Assembly: GCA_028872955.1 (NCBI GenBank)
Contig: JAGWNX010000007.1
Location: 16,413-80,412 of the forward strand
Direction of reading: 5' to 3'
From: Acidobacteriota bacterium
GTDB lineage: Bacteria; Acidobacteriota; Terriglobia; Terriglobales; Acidobacteriaceae
Length of the DNA: 64,000 nt
The position numbers were made by a program, and so were the translations under genes. Shown here piece after piece: positions 34,794 to 43,959 of this stretch. Under the pieces are notes generated by a model that was given only the letters and a program-made list of their open reading frames with translations, had not been told where the DNA came from and did not search any database. Within the stretch, counting starts at the first letter, position 1. Each line of letters starts with the position of its first letter.

Positions 34794-36572
34794 TTACTCC
34801 TGATTCGCAGCGTCTGTTGCGTCCGATTGCCATTGAGGCAGGAAAGTTTCCCCCTCATCGCCAAGGTAGAAACAAGGTGCGCGGTAAACGGCTATCGGGG
34901 CGGAGCCCTCCTGCTCAGGGGCGCCTGGCAGCAGATCCGGATGCCACTCCAGTGTGGTCGCGTCCCAGGGATTGTCAGCCGCTGGCGCGCCGTGGCGCAG
35001 GGTGCGGACGAGATTCGCCAGGAAGAGGAGCTGGGACGCTGCCAGGAACAGCGCGGCATGCGTAATGAAGCTATTGAGTGGGTAGAGCCGGGCCATCAGC
35101 TCACCGGCGTGGTTCGGGATCCCCGTCAGCTGCGAGTAGTGACGCGGCTGGCCTGCCAGGCCGGCCAGATGCATGGGCAAAAACGTCGCATAGGCGCCTA
35201 AAAACGTGCACCAGAAGTGCCAGCGGCCCAGCTTCTCCGCAAGCAGCGGCCCCGGCCTGCCATCCCGCGCCGTGATGAGCGGGAACCAGTAGTAGGTGGC
35301 TGCGAAGACGCCGAAGATGCCGGCCATCGCCATGATCAGGTGAAAGTGCGCGACCACAAAGTAGGTGTTGTGCAGGTACTGGTCCAGCATGGGCTGGGCC
35401 AGAATGGGCCCGGTCAACCCGCCCGTGATGAACAGCGAGACGAAGCCCAGCGCAAACAGCATGGGGGTGGTGTAGCGCGGATGGCTGCGCCACACCGTAG
35501 CCAGCCAGCTAAGCACCTTGGCCGAGGCCGGCACCGCAATGGCGACGGTGGAGATGGAGAACGCCGAGATGGCAAACGGGCTGAGCCCGGCCACAAACAT
35601 GTGGTGTCCCCACACCAGGATGCCGAGCAGACCGATCAGCAACGTGGTCGCGACCATGGTGCCGTAGGCGAAGACGCGGCGGCGGGCGAAGTTCGCCAGC
35701 AGCATGGAGGTGAGGCCCATGCCCGGCAGGATTGCGATGTAGACCTCCGGATGGCCGAAGAACCAGAACAGATGCAGCCACAGCAGCGGCGAGCCGTCGC
35801 CATGACCACCTGCCCCATGCAGCACACCGTTCACCAGGTCTCCGGTTGGCACAAAGAAGCTGGTGCCCAGATGGCGATCGCACAGCAGCAGCGTGATGGC
35901 CGCCAGCAGCACCGAGAAGGCCAGCAGGCTGAGCAGCGCGGCAGTAAACCAGCCCCACACGGTCAGCGGCATGCGGTCCCACGTCATGCCAGTGCAGCGG
36001 CCGCGCAGGATGGTGACCAGAGTATTGATGGCGGAGAGCGTCGCGCCGATACCGAAGAGCGCAATCGACAGCAGCCACAGGTCCATGCCCGGCCCTTGCC
36101 CGGGCCCTGCGCTGGCGACCGCGGAGAGTGGCGGGTAAGCTGTCCACCCGGAGAGCGGTGCACCAGCCTCCGTCAGCGAGGAGGCGCATAGCACCAGCAG
36201 CGCCAGTGCGGTGATCCAGAAGCCCAGTGCGTTGATGAGCGGCAGTGCCATGCGACGCGTGCCCAGCTGCGCAGGCAGCACCAGGTTGCCGAAGCCCGAC
36301 TGGGGTGCCGTGGTGAGCACAAAGAATAACATGATTGTGCCATGGATAGTTACAATTGGCAGATAGCTGCCGGGCAGAATACGCTCCAGCGGAACCTGTG
36401 GCCAGGTGAGATGGATGCGCATGTGCAGCGAAAGCGTCGTGCCGATCACCACCGAGACCAGCGCCAGCAACAGGTAGGCAATGCCCAGGTGGTGGTGGTC
36501 CGTCGTCAGCAGGCGTGCCAGCAGCGGACGCCGCGCGGTTGTGCCTGCCCGGGGAGTCAGAGACGGCTTCAT
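34794..36572 (-). CDS. ctaD: cytochrome c oxidase subunit I
   Basis: Catalytic subunit of a haem-copper oxidase. The 592-residue protein has about twelve or more helices. The haem ligand region is VTIHGTIMLFF, the CuB His-Tyr pair is in FFGHPEVYIAILP, the further CuB histidines are WGHHMF, and the haem histidines are in VVAHFHLIMAM. ATG 36572 overlaps the TGA of ctaC (ATGA). An upstream extension of the same frame lies inside ctaC and is not coding. The histidine set places it in the type A or B haem-copper family; haem type is not readable. Confidence 0.95.
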   Translation of the reverse strand: MKPSLTPRAGTTARRPLLARLLTTDHHHLGIAYLLLALVSVVIGTTLSLHMRIHLTWPQVPLERILPGSYLPIVTIHGTIMLFFVLTTAPQSGFGNLVLPAQLGTRRMALPLINALGFWITALALLVLCASSLTEAGAPLSGWTAYPPLSAVASAGPGQGPGMDLWLLSIALFGIGATLSAINTLVTILRGRCTGMTWDRMPLTVWGWFTAALLSLLAFSVLLAAITLLLCDRHLGTSFFVPTGDLVNGVLHGAGGHGDGSPLLWLHLFWFFGHPEVYIAILPGMGLTSMLLANFARRRVFAYGTMVATTLLIGLLGILVWGHHMFVAGLSPFAISAFSISTVAIAVPASAKVLSWLATVWRSHPRYTTPMLFALGFVSLFITGGLTGPILAQPMLDQYLHNTYFVVAHFHLIMAMAGIFGVFAATYYWFPLITARDGRPGPLLAEKLGRWHFWCTFLGAYATFLPMHLAGLAGQPRHYSQLTGIPNHAGELMARLYPLNSFITHAALFLAASQLLFLANLVRTLRHGAPAADNPWDATTLEWHPDLLPGAPEQEGSAPIAVYRAPCFYLGDEGETFLPQWQSDATDAANQE

Positions 36573-37327
36573 GGCGTCGTCTCCTGCCGGGCTGCGGCCT
36601 GCCTGGTCGCCAGCCACGTGTTGAACTCTGCCGGGGCCACAATGCGCAGGTTGGCGTTCATGCGGAAGTGCCCGGTGCCGCACAGCTGCGTACACAGGAT
36701 GGCGTAGGTGCCCGGCGTCGTTGGGGTGAAGTGAATGTGGATCGTCTGCCCGGGAACTGCGTTCTGCTTCAGGCGCAGCTCCGGGACGGCGAAGCCGTGG
36801 ATGACGTCCTGGGCGCGCAGCCGGAGATCGACCGGTCGGCCGCTGGGCAGCACCAGTTCGGCGGTCACCAGGTCGTCGTGGCCGTGCGGGTCAGCGGGGT
36901 CAAGGCCCACAGGGTTTGCCTCGGCGGGTGCAACCAGCTCCGGCCGGGTGCGGCCAAAGGTCGCGTCTGGCCCCGGATAGCGGAAGTACCAGGCAAACTG
37001 CATGCCGGTCACCTCGACCTGCATGGCGGCTGGGTCGGCACCGGTGGTGTGCGTGCGGGCCCAGAGCTGCTCCGAACGGATGGCAAGCCCGGCAAAGAGC
37101 ACGGTCAACGCAGCCAGCGGCAGATACTCCAGCCGCCAGACGGAGCCGGTCGTTGCGCGTCGGCGCAGCAGCAGACCGCCCAGCAGCAGACCGTGCGCCA
37201 ACGTCAGCAGGGCAAGCGCAAGCGCAAGATTGAGGATGAGTTGCCGATCCACTGCAGGACCGTGGGCGCTGGCATCCGCAGGCAGCGGCCAGAGCAACAG
37301 AGGCGCGAAGCTGAGGCAGGGAGGCAC
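36569..37327 (-). CDS. ctaC: cytochrome c oxidase subunit II
   Basis: Electron entry subunit. After two hydrophobic segments comes a periplasmic cupredoxin domain with the CuA ligands in CTQLCGTGHFRM and the conserved aromatic patch GMQFAWYFRYPG. No C-terminal cytochrome c domain is fused. The start is not certain: the frame runs to 37480, but the first 50 codons look non-membrane and face a divergent gene. I prefer the GTG at 37327, which gives 252 residues and a short hydrophobic leader (FAPLLLWPLPADASA). No ribosome binding site decides it. Confidence 0.88.
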   Translation of the reverse strand: MPPCLSFAPLLLWPLPADASAHGPAVDRQLILNLALALALLTLAHGLLLGGLLLRRRATTGSVWRLEYLPLAALTVLFAGLAIRSEQLWARTHTTGADPAAMQVEVTGMQFAWYFRYPGPDATFGRTRPELVAPAEANPVGLDPADPHGHDDLVTAELVLPSGRPVDLRLRAQDVIHGFAVPELRLKQNAVPGQTIHIHFTPTTPGTYAILCTQLCGTGHFRMNANLRIVAPAEFNTWLATRQAAARQETTP

Positions 37328-37393
37328 GCCAACAGGATACTGTGTTTTCCACGTGCCGTTTTGCGCTTGCCGCCAGAATGCTACGCTGCTGCT

Positions 37394-37711
37394 ATGGCCT
37401 TGAAGATCGCCGCGATACGCAGCGGGACGGACCCGGTGGGCAAGCTGCCTGAGGGCTCGTTTCCGCGCACCCTGGAGCAACAGATCGTCTGCCCGAAGTG
37501 TGACGCCACCTACAGCTTAGTTGTGGACTGGGACCAGAGCCTGGACCGCTGGTTTGAGGAGAGCGCCCGTCCGCTGCTGCAGATGCTGCGCAAGGCCGTC
37601 TTTCTGGGCCACGCCGATGGCCACACGGTGACGCACTTTGAGACCGCAGGTGTGGTGGTGACGAAGTTTCTTAAGCCGAAGCCCGTGGAGCCGACGCGGG
37701 TGATCCAGTAG
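37394..37711 (+). CDS. hypothetical protein with a CPxC motif
   Basis: A 105-residue soluble protein. One CPKCDATYSLVVDW segment near residue 35 looks like half of a zinc ribbon, but no second cysteine pair follows. The rest is mixed helix and strand (LLQMLRKAVFLGHADGHTVTHFE), ending in a basic KFLKPKPVEPTR. The ATG is preceded by no strong ribosome binding site. The 3' end overlaps that of the convergent pdxT by 41 bases. I do not recognise a family. Confidence 0.6.
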   Translation: MALKIAAIRSGTDPVGKLPEGSFPRTLEQQIVCPKCDATYSLVVDWDQSLDRWFEESARPLLQMLRKAVFLGHADGHTVTHFETAGVVVTKFLKPKPVEPTRVIQ

Positions 37712-38321
37712 CGGGCCGCACCGCTGCCGCTTGATGGGCCTGCACCATCTGCAGAAAGAGCCGGTGGATGCGCTGGTCCGAGGAGAGCTCCGGGTGAAAC
37801 GTTGCCGCCAGCACGTCACCCTGCCGCACCAGCACGGGGTGGTCGTCGCGTGTGGCCAGCACCGTGACCGCGGGACCAACCTGCAGGATGCGTGGCGCGC
37901 GGATAAAGACCATCTCCAGCGGGCCGCCGGGCAGCGTGGTGGCTGCCGTCTGGATGCAGGAGTCGAGCTGGCGCCCGTAGGCGTTGCGCTCTACCGTAAT
38001 GTCGATCGCATCCAGCGAGGGCTGCGGAGGATTCTGCACGGCGTGGGCCAGCAGAATAGCTCCCGCGCACGTGCCAAAGGTCGGATGCGTGTGGACAAAG
38101 TCACGAAGGCGATCGAGAAAGCCATGAAGTTCGAGAAAGCGAAGCATGGTGGTGGACTCGCCACCGGGCAGAATCAGACCGTCCAGCCCATCCAGATCGT
38201 CGGGTAACCGAACCTCGACCGGGATAGCACCCAGCATGGAGAGCACCGCCGCGTGCGCCTGGAACGCACCCTGCAGCGCCAGCACACCGATCTTTGGGGA
38301 TGCAGCATGATGAGGGTTCAT
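37671..38321 (-). CDS. pdxT: pyridoxal 5'-phosphate synthase glutaminase subunit
   Basis: Class I glutaminase that feeds ammonia to PdxS for direct PLP synthesis. The 216 residues show LALQGAFQAH, the oxyanion loop LPGGESTTM, the nucleophile in FGTCAGAILLA and the His-Glu dyad in TFHPELS. ATG 38321 has an AGGAGT site. The C-terminus is extended by about 20 Ala/Pro/Ser-rich residues, which overlap the convergent hypothetical gene. Downstream of pdxS on the same strand; the 117-base gap holds a hairpin. Confidence 0.95.
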   Translation of the reverse strand: MNPHHAASPKIGVLALQGAFQAHAAVLSMLGAIPVEVRLPDDLDGLDGLILPGGESTTMLRFLELHGFLDRLRDFVHTHPTFGTCAGAILLAHAVQNPPQPSLDAIDITVERNAYGRQLDSCIQTAATTLPGGPLEMVFIRAPRILQVGPAVTVLATRDDHPVLVRQGDVLAATFHPELSSDQRIHRLFLQMVQAHQAAAVRPATGSPASAPRASA

Positions 38322-38391
38322 AGCGACTCCTGACTCCCGCGGGCGGCCGGGATTGCTTGCTCCATTACGGCCGATTGTAGCCTGAGAAGCA

Positions 38392-38413
38392 ATGGCCCGC
38401 CTGTGCGGGCCAT
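38392..38413 (-). terminator. hairpin between pdxS and pdxT
   Basis: Nine-base arms ATGGCCCGC/GCGGGCCAT with a four-base loop, 26 bases after the pdxS stop on the minus strand, followed by TGCTTCTC, which is only weakly T-rich. It could end or reduce transcription from pdxS into pdxT. Confidence 0.5.
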
Positions 38414-38438
38414 CACACTCAGACTTGTATGCCTGCCG

Positions 38439-39401
38439 CTACCAGCCGCGTGTCTGCATCAGCTGCGCTTCTTCGATTGCGGCAGCCGCCAGGCCCTTCA
38501 TGGAGCCGAGCACCTGCTCGCTGGCCTCGGCGACGAGCTTCGGATCGTTGTAGTGTGTCGCGGCAATCACGATGGCGCGCGCACGCGAGACTGCCTCGGC
38601 ACGCTCTGCCGGATCGTTCTCCACATCCAGCGGCGTGGCACGCTCCTTCATAAAGATGCCCGAGCCGACGAAGACCGTCTCCGCGCCCAGCTGCATCATC
38701 AGCGCGGCATCGGCCGGCGTGGCAATGCCGCCGGCAGAGAAGTTCGGCACCGGCAGCTTGCCGGCCTTCGCCACCATGCGAACCAGCTCGTAAGGAGCCT
38801 GCAGGTTCTTGGCCGCGGCGTACAGCTCCTCCTCGCCGAGCACGGTCAGGGCCTTGATCTCGCGGACGATGGTGCGCATGTGGGTTACGGCGTGGACCAC
38901 ATCGCCCGTGCCGGGCTCGCCCTTGGTGCGGATCATGGCCGCGCCCTCGGCAATGCGGCGCAAGGCCTCGCCCAGATTCTTGGCACCGCAGACAAACGGC
39001 GTGGTGAAGGCGTGCTTGTCAATGTGGTGCTGCTCGTCGGCCGGGGTCAGGACCTCAGACTCGTCGATGAAGTCCACCCCAAGATGCTGCAGCACCTGCG
39101 CCTCAGCAAAGTGGCCGATACGGGCCTTCGCCATCACGGGAATCGTGACCGCAGCCATGATCTCCTTGATCAGCTTCGGATTTGCCATGCGGGCGACTCC
39201 GCCCTCGGCACGGATCATCGCCGGCACGCGCTCCAGCGCCATCACCGAGACTGCTCCGGCCTCCTCCGCAATGCGTGCCTGCTCCACGTTCATGACGTCC
39301 ATAATGACGCCGCCTTTCAGCATCTCGGCCAGGCCTAGCTTGAGGCGCAGGGTGGGCGTGCTGAAGGGGTTGGAATTGAGGTTCGAGGTATGGTCTGCCA
39401 T
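38439..39401 (-). CDS. pdxS: pyridoxal 5'-phosphate synthase subunit PdxS
   Basis: Builds PLP from ribose 5-phosphate, glyceraldehyde 3-phosphate and ammonia in the DXP-independent route. The 320-residue barrel has [22 protein letters not shown], the lysine in [12 protein letters not shown] and the phosphate-binding [20 protein letters not shown] 39401 has a strong AGGAGA site and gives an N-terminus about 20 residues longer than in Bacillus. The frame stays open far upstream, antisense to the glycosyltransferase gene; that extension is not coding. Confidence 0.97.
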   Translation of the reverse strand: MADHTSNLNSNPFSTPTLRLKLGLAEMLKGGVIMDVMNVEQARIAEEAGAVSVMALERVPAMIRAEGGVARMANPKLIKEIMAAVTIPVMAKARIGHFAEAQVLQHLGVDFIDESEVLTPADEQHHIDKHAFTTPFVCGAKNLGEALRRIAEGAAMIRTKGEPGTGDVVHAVTHMRTIVREIKALTVLGEEELYAAAKNLQAPYELVRMVAKAGKLPVPNFSAGGIATPADAALMMQLGAETVFVGSGIFMKERATPLDVENDPAERAEAVSRARAIVIAATHYNDPKLVAEASEQVLGSMKGLAAAAIEEAQLMQTRGW

Positions 39402-39644
39402 GGAAGTCTCCTGCTGCGCTGCGGGGGGCGCATTTTGCTGCAAACTACTGTCCGCCTGAATGATAAGTTTAGCAGCTTTGATGGCAGAGGAGCCCCGAGG
39501 ATGCGCGGGTTGGCATGGGCGATGCCGACACCATCCATTTGGCGAAAAATTCACGACGGATTTATCCGCCCTGTTGGCAGACTGAAGAGGCATACTCGCG
39601 CAGCGCCGCACCTGGCGCCTGCCCGATCTCGGAATGGAGGTTGC

Positions 39645-40367
39645 ATGCAGCAAGAGTTGACCATCGTCATCCCGGCCAAGAATGAGGTAGCGATGCTGCC
39701 TCGCCTGCTGGAGAGCCTGTGCCGGCAGGACTACGCCGCCATGACCCAGACGCGCATCCTGATCGCCGACGCTGGCTCCACGGATGGCACGGTGGAGGCC
39801 GCACTCAGCTTCCGGGATCGGCTGCGTGTGGAGGTTGTGCCCGGTGGTCTGCCCTCGGTCGGGCGCAACGCAGGAGCCCGGCTGGCGACCACGCGCTACG
39901 TTCTGTTTATGGATGCCGACGTCGAGTTGCCCGAGCCGACGCTGCTGCGCCGCGCCATGTGGCGGATGCAACGCCGCAACCAGCACCTGGTGACCACCAG
40001 CATCGCCTGCCGTGAGGGAAGCTGGATGGACGATGCGCTGTACGCCGCCAACAACCTGATGCAGTACATCGGAGCCTGGCTCAAGCCCTTCGCCACGGGT
40101 ATGTTTATGCTCTTTGACCGCGAGATCTTCTGGCAGCTGGGCGGCTTCAACGAGCAGGCCCTGTTTGCCGAGGACTACCTGCTCTCCAAAGGCGTGGCCA
40201 TCAAGAAGTTCCGCATTGTACGCGGCAAGGTGCTGACCACCAATCGTCGCTTTCGCAAGCTCGGCCACGGGCGCATGGTGTGGATGTTTGCCCGGACGCT
40301 GCTGAACAGCTGGAACGATGAGTACTTTCTGCGCGATCAGGGCTACTGGGAAGAAGCTGGCGTTTAG
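39645..40367 (+). CDS. family 2 glycosyltransferase
   Basis: A 240-residue GT-A fold enzyme: [20 protein letters not shown] at the N-terminus, ADAGSTDGT for nucleotide binding, GRNAGARLA, and the metal-binding [10 protein letters not shown]. The acceptor side has [18 protein letters not shown]. The C-terminus has no clear membrane segments. ATG 39645 follows GGAGG four bases earlier. The sugar and acceptor are unknown; no polysaccharide cluster is near, so it could act in envelope glycan or lipid modification. Confidence 0.9.
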   Translation: MQQELTIVIPAKNEVAMLPRLLESLCRQDYAAMTQTRILIADAGSTDGTVEAALSFRDRLRVEVVPGGLPSVGRNAGARLATTRYVLFMDADVELPEPTLLRRAMWRMQRRNQHLVTTSIACREGSWMDDALYAANNLMQYIGAWLKPFATGMFMLFDREIFWQLGGFNEQALFAEDYLLSKGVAIKKFRIVRGKVLTTNRRFRKLGHGRMVWMFARTLLNSWNDEYFLRDQGYWEEAGV

Positions 40368-40374
40368 CAGGCGA

Positions 40375-40896
40375 CTATCCGGGCTGGCCGCTGTCGCGCA
40401 CGTCGGACGGCAGCCCAGTACCCTGCAGGTGCGCTGCTGAGAGCACGATGAACAACCCCTTGGCGCGGGTAAGTACGGTGCCGTCCTGCGACCGTATCTC
40501 CGCCCGGTGAAAGAGCTTGCGCCCGGGACGCCCCTGCGCGGTCGCGGGCCGGTCGACGTGATGGCCCTCCACTACCAGTGGCTGATGCAGCGGGACCGGA
40601 TGCATGTAGTCGATCTCGATATGCCGCGTTACGGCTAGGACTCCCATCGGGCTGTTCAGCTTGGCCATTGCCTCGTCCAGGAGCGTGGCCACAATGCCGC
40701 CGTGCACATAGCCGGGCGGCCCTTCGTGCACGCGGGTCAGCTCCAGCGTTGCGGTTGCCACCAGCGTCTTTGCATCAACGGTGAAGTTCAGGTGCAGCCC
40801 CTGCGGGTTGGCAGGGCCGCAGCCGAAGCAATGGTTGGCGCGCTCCTCCAGAACGGGGACCAGATCAGGGTCTGCCGTGATGGGAGTATGGCTCAT
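40375..40896 (-). CDS. PaaI-like hotdog thioesterase
   Basis: A 173-residue hotdog-fold protein of the acyl-CoA thioesterase group. It has the N-terminal motif [16 protein letters not shown] seen in this subfamily, the central helix [16 protein letters not shown], and strand [17 protein letters not shown]. The typical function is release of CoA from aryl- or acyl-CoA esters. It converges with the glycosyltransferase (7-base gap) and starts 12 bases after recQ, with which it may be co-transcribed. Confidence 0.88.
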   Translation of the reverse strand: MSHTPITADPDLVPVLEERANHCFGCGPANPQGLHLNFTVDAKTLVATATLELTRVHEGPPGYVHGGIVATLLDEAMAKLNSPMGVLAVTRHIEIDYMHPVPLHQPLVVEGHHVDRPATAQGRPGRKLFHRAEIRSQDGTVLTRAKGLFIVLSAAHLQGTGLPSDVRDSGQPG

Positions 40897-40907
40897 ACTG
40901 TTGGGCC

Positions 40908-43325
40908 TCAGGAGTTGCAGACTTCAAGAATGCCCTCCGCGTAACGGTCCAGCTTCTCTGGGTCCATGCCGGAGATCGCCCGGAGCTGGGTGACCGTGCG
41001 GGGGTGCTTCAACACAATACTACGAAGCGCCGACGAGCCAAAGACAAAGAACTGCGGCAGCCCCAGCTTCTCCGCCTCGGACTTACGCCATGCGCGCAGC
41101 CGCAGATCCAGTTGTTGCTGGGCGGGTGTCAGCGTAGCCGCCGGGTCAGCATGCTGCGGACGAGCTGGGGCCGGGACGGCAACTGGCCGGGCGAGCGCCG
41201 GCGACGTGACTGCGCCCTTTGCCTTGGCAGGCCGGGGCTGCGGCTGCTTTGCCTGCGCCACCTGCTTCGGCTTCTTTGCGGCGGGCGCCGGTGTACTCGC
41301 TCCGCTACACAGGGCGATCACCTCGGCACCGTAGCGGTCTGCCTTCTCCTGCCCGATGCCTGGCACCTGCTGCAAGGCACGCAGGCTGGTGGGTTGATGC
41401 AGCGCCAGGGCCGTAAGGGTCGAGTCGGAGAAGACCAGGAACGCCGGCTTGCGCGTCCGGGCGGCCTCCTGCTTGCGCCACTCGCGCAGTTGCTCGGCCA
41501 GCGCCGCCTGCGCTGGTGTCAGCGTAACGTCTTCCGTGGCTGCGGCACGAGTCGGCCTGCCCCCGGGCTTTGCCGCAGACGAGCTGCCAGACCGGCTGCG
41601 CTTGCCCGGCGAAGGACTGGTGCCCTCGTCGCGCAGCAGTACGGCGAGTGGCTCGCCGTCCGTGCGGGTGCGACCCTCGTAGGTCAGCGCGGCGCGGCGG
41701 AAGTTGATCTCCCGGCCCTCGGCGTTGGTAAAGGTATCCTGCGTCAGCGTGATGAGCCCGGCGCGGGCCAGTGCGTCCAGGTAGGCATCGAACTGCTTGC
41801 GGTCGACACCCAGCCCGAGGTCAGTGTGCAGCTTGCCGGTGGAGCGTGGCTGTGAGCCATCCAGTTCACGCAGAATAGCCCGCAGCTGGCGGTCTTCATG
41901 CGAGGTTGGGGCACGGAATGGGCTGGCCGTGGCGCGCTCCGGCGAGCAGAAGTCACACAGCCCGCAGGGGCGCAGGCCGTCGGCGGTATCGCCAAAGTGC
42001 TGCACCAGCGCGGCCATGCGGCACTGCGGGGTCTCAGCAAAGGCGATCATGCGATCAATCTGCGAGCGGCGAAAGTTCAGCTGCTGGTCGTAGCTGGCGC
42101 GCCAGTTGCCCGCAGCCCCGGCACGTATATTCCCGGCGATATCCATGACGGCCGCCCCAACGGCGACCAGCTTCAGCAGCGTGCGGTCCAGCGTCTCCTG
42201 ATCCAGCCGCAACGCCTGTGCCAGCGCGGCTGGCTCCTGGAACTCCGCTGTCAGCGCCCGGGCCACGGCAGCCAGCTGGGTGGCCGCAGGATAGTCGCGC
42301 TCCAGAAAGAAGTCGTGCATCTTGCGGTCGGCAAAGGAGTGCAGCAGGATGGTGCGGCTGGGCAGGCCATCGCGGCCAGCGCGACCGATCTCCTGGTAGT
42401 ACGCCTCAACCGAAGCCGGCAGCGCCGTATGGATGACGGTGCGGACGTCTGCCTTGTCGATGCCCATGCCAAAGGCGATGGTGGCGACCACCACCTCCAG
42501 GTTGCCGGCCAGGAAGTGGCGCTGCACGCGCTCGCGGGTCGCGGGGTCCAGCCCGGCGTGGTAGGGCGCAGCCGAGCGCCCGATCAGGGTCGCCAGCTCC
42601 TCGGCGGCCTTGCGCGAGGGCGCATAGACGATGGCCGGTCGCGCCGCCGGGTCTTTGAGCAGATCCACGGTGAACTGGCCGCGCCGTGGCTTCGAGAGCT
42701 CGACCAGCTCAATCGCCAGATTGTGCCGGCGAAAGCCATGGATGAATCGCTCCGGCTGCTGCAGGCCAAGCTGCATCACAATATCCTGCTGCACGGCTGG
42801 AGTGGCGGTGGCGGTAAGGGCGATGACCGGGGCGGGCCGCAGCGCCGGCAGATGCTCACCCAGCGTGCGGTAGTCCGGGCGGAAGTCGTGTCCCCAGGCG
42901 GAGATACAGTGCGCCTCGTCGATGGCGATGAGGGCCGGCTTGCGTTTGGCCAGCATCTCGGGGAAGCCGGGGACGCGCAGCCGCTCCGGCGCGATAAAGA
43001 GGAACTGCAGCGTCCCGTCCAGGTACTCCCGGCAGGCCTGTCGCGACTGCTCGCGGTCCAGGCCGGAGTGGATGCGCGCCACGCGCAGGCCGGCTGCGGC
43101 CAGCTTGGCGGCCTGGTCGTCCATCAGCGCAATCAGTGGGCTGATGACCAGCGCTGTGCCTCCGCGTGCAATGGCAGGAAGTTGATAACAAAGGGACTTA
43201 CCAGCTCCGGTCGGCATCACCAGCAGGACGTCTTTGCCCTCGGAGGCAGCCCGGCAGACCGCCTCCTGGTTGGCGCGGAAGCTGGAGAAGCCGAAGGTGC
43301 GTTGGAGCAGGTCCGTAAGGTTCAT
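40908..43325 (-). CDS. recQ: ATP-dependent DNA helicase RecQ with two HRDC domains
   Basis: A 805-residue 3'-5' helicase of recombination and repair. Superfamily 2 motifs: MPTGAGKSLCYQLP, DEAHCISAWGHDFRPDY, ATATP, and QEIGRAGRDGLPS. The zinc-binding Cys set lies in CRMAALVQHFG...CGLCDFC, followed by an RQC winged helix. Two HRDC domains follow (REWRKQEAARTRKPAFLVF and RAWRKSEAEKLGLPQFFVF). The linkers between them are basic, Ala/Pro/Lys-rich and disordered in appearance (AAKKPKQVAQAKQPQPRPAK). E. coli RecQ is about 610 residues with one HRDC. Confidence 0.96.
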   Translation of the reverse strand: MNLTDLLQRTFGFSSFRANQEAVCRAASEGKDVLLVMPTGAGKSLCYQLPAIARGGTALVISPLIALMDDQAAKLAAAGLRVARIHSGLDREQSRQACREYLDGTLQFLFIAPERLRVPGFPEMLAKRKPALIAIDEAHCISAWGHDFRPDYRTLGEHLPALRPAPVIALTATATPAVQQDIVMQLGLQQPERFIHGFRRHNLAIELVELSKPRRGQFTVDLLKDPAARPAIVYAPSRKAAEELATLIGRSAAPYHAGLDPATRERVQRHFLAGNLEVVVATIAFGMGIDKADVRTVIHTALPASVEAYYQEIGRAGRDGLPSRTILLHSFADRKMHDFFLERDYPAATQLAAVARALTAEFQEPAALAQALRLDQETLDRTLLKLVAVGAAVMDIAGNIRAGAAGNWRASYDQQLNFRRSQIDRMIAFAETPQCRMAALVQHFGDTADGLRPCGLCDFCSPERATASPFRAPTSHEDRQLRAILRELDGSQPRSTGKLHTDLGLGVDRKQFDAYLDALARAGLITLTQDTFTNAEGREINFRRAALTYEGRTRTDGEPLAVLLRDEGTSPSPGKRSRSGSSSAAKPGGRPTRAAATEDVTLTPAQAALAEQLREWRKQEAARTRKPAFLVFSDSTLTALALHQPTSLRALQQVPGIGQEKADRYGAEVIALCSGASTPAPAAKKPKQVAQAKQPQPRPAKAKGAVTSPALARPVAVPAPARPQHADPAATLTPAQQQLDLRLRAWRKSEAEKLGLPQFFVFGSSALRSIVLKHPRTVTQLRAISGMDPEKLDRYAEGILEVCNS

Positions 43326-43468
43326 GCGGCAGTGCTAGTTTCGCATATTCTTTGCTGGCAACCGCATGGGACCAGGCTGGGGCAAGGTAAGCAGCAAGAT
43401 ACCTGCGAGCACCGCTGCCGACCGGCGCCGTGGTGCTGTCCGGGACCGCCCAAAGTGACCTGTTTTGG

Positions 43469-43497
43469 TTGCTTTTCAGGCGTTTTCGAGGTACTCT
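43469..43497 (+). promoter_or_regulatory. putative sigma-70-type promoter for the 75-residue gene
   Basis: TTGCTT (43469-43474) and TACTCT (43492-43497) are separated by exactly 17 bases and lie about 70 bases upstream of the ATG at 43569. The remaining 43326-43468 stretch, upstream of recQ, shows nothing clear. Confidence 0.35.
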
Positions 43498-43568
43498 ACT
43501 ATGAGCGGTTTAAAGCGTTTTGTGAGCTGTAATTCCGCATTCTGACGAGTAGATGAGGTGCCAGAGCT

Positions 43569-43796
43569 ATGGCGAAGCGTCGTGGAAATCCGAACTGGGG
43601 AAAGCCGGAGCCGATCGGCCCTGTAACCCCGACGGTAACGTCCTTTGAGCAGGTGGTGAAGGAGTACAAGCTGACCCCGGACCAGTACGTGCGCTCGACC
43701 CGTCTGCGGGAGTGGGCGCGTCGCAACAAGAACTCCAAGTACATCCCGGAGGCGCTGCTGGAGGCCTGGGGCTTCGAGATCGAGTCGACACTGTAA
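43569..43796 (+). CDS. conserved 75-residue orphan protein
   Basis: A small basic soluble protein, MAKRRGNPNWGKPEPIG at the start and WARRNKNSKYIPEALLEAWGF near the end. Two helices with an exposed basic face (RSTRLREWARRNKNSKY) suggest a nucleic-acid contact, but no named domain was recognised. Proteins of this sequence type occur as conserved unknowns in Acidobacteria as far as I know. GAGGTG lies eight bases before the ATG. The gene is a single unit, with its own putative promoter and a good terminator. Confidence 0.85.
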   Translation: MAKRRGNPNWGKPEPIGPVTPTVTSFEQVVKEYKLTPDQYVRSTRLREWARRNKNSKYIPEALLEAWGFEIESTL

Positions 43797-43819
43797 CCTC
43801 CTGCCATTTGACCAACAGA

Positions 43820-43843
43820 CGCCGCCCGCGAGGCGGCGTTTTT
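43820..43843 (+). terminator. Rho-independent terminator after the 75-residue gene
   Basis: Arms CGCCGCC/GGCGGCG (43820-43826 and 43832-43838), five-base loop, then TTTTT. Correct strand and 24 bases after the stop codon. Confidence 0.88.
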
Positions 43844-43959
43844 GTTGCACCAGACTCCTCTTCCGTGATCGCGGTCACCGGCGAAAGCTTTTGCACCGCA
43901 CGTATGATGGACAGAGTCTGATGGAGAGAGCGGCGCAAGGCCGTCGCGAGGTAAAAGCT

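Noticed and set aside
39402..40268. Long N-terminal extension of pdxS
   Set aside because: PdxS starts at 39401 with a strong ribosome binding site; the upstream frame is antisense to the glycosyltransferase gene.
43839..43959. FMN riboswitch before ribBA
   Set aside because: The leader is only about 120 bases and lacks the conserved FMN-element segments I looked for; only a weak GTGA/TCAC pair is present.
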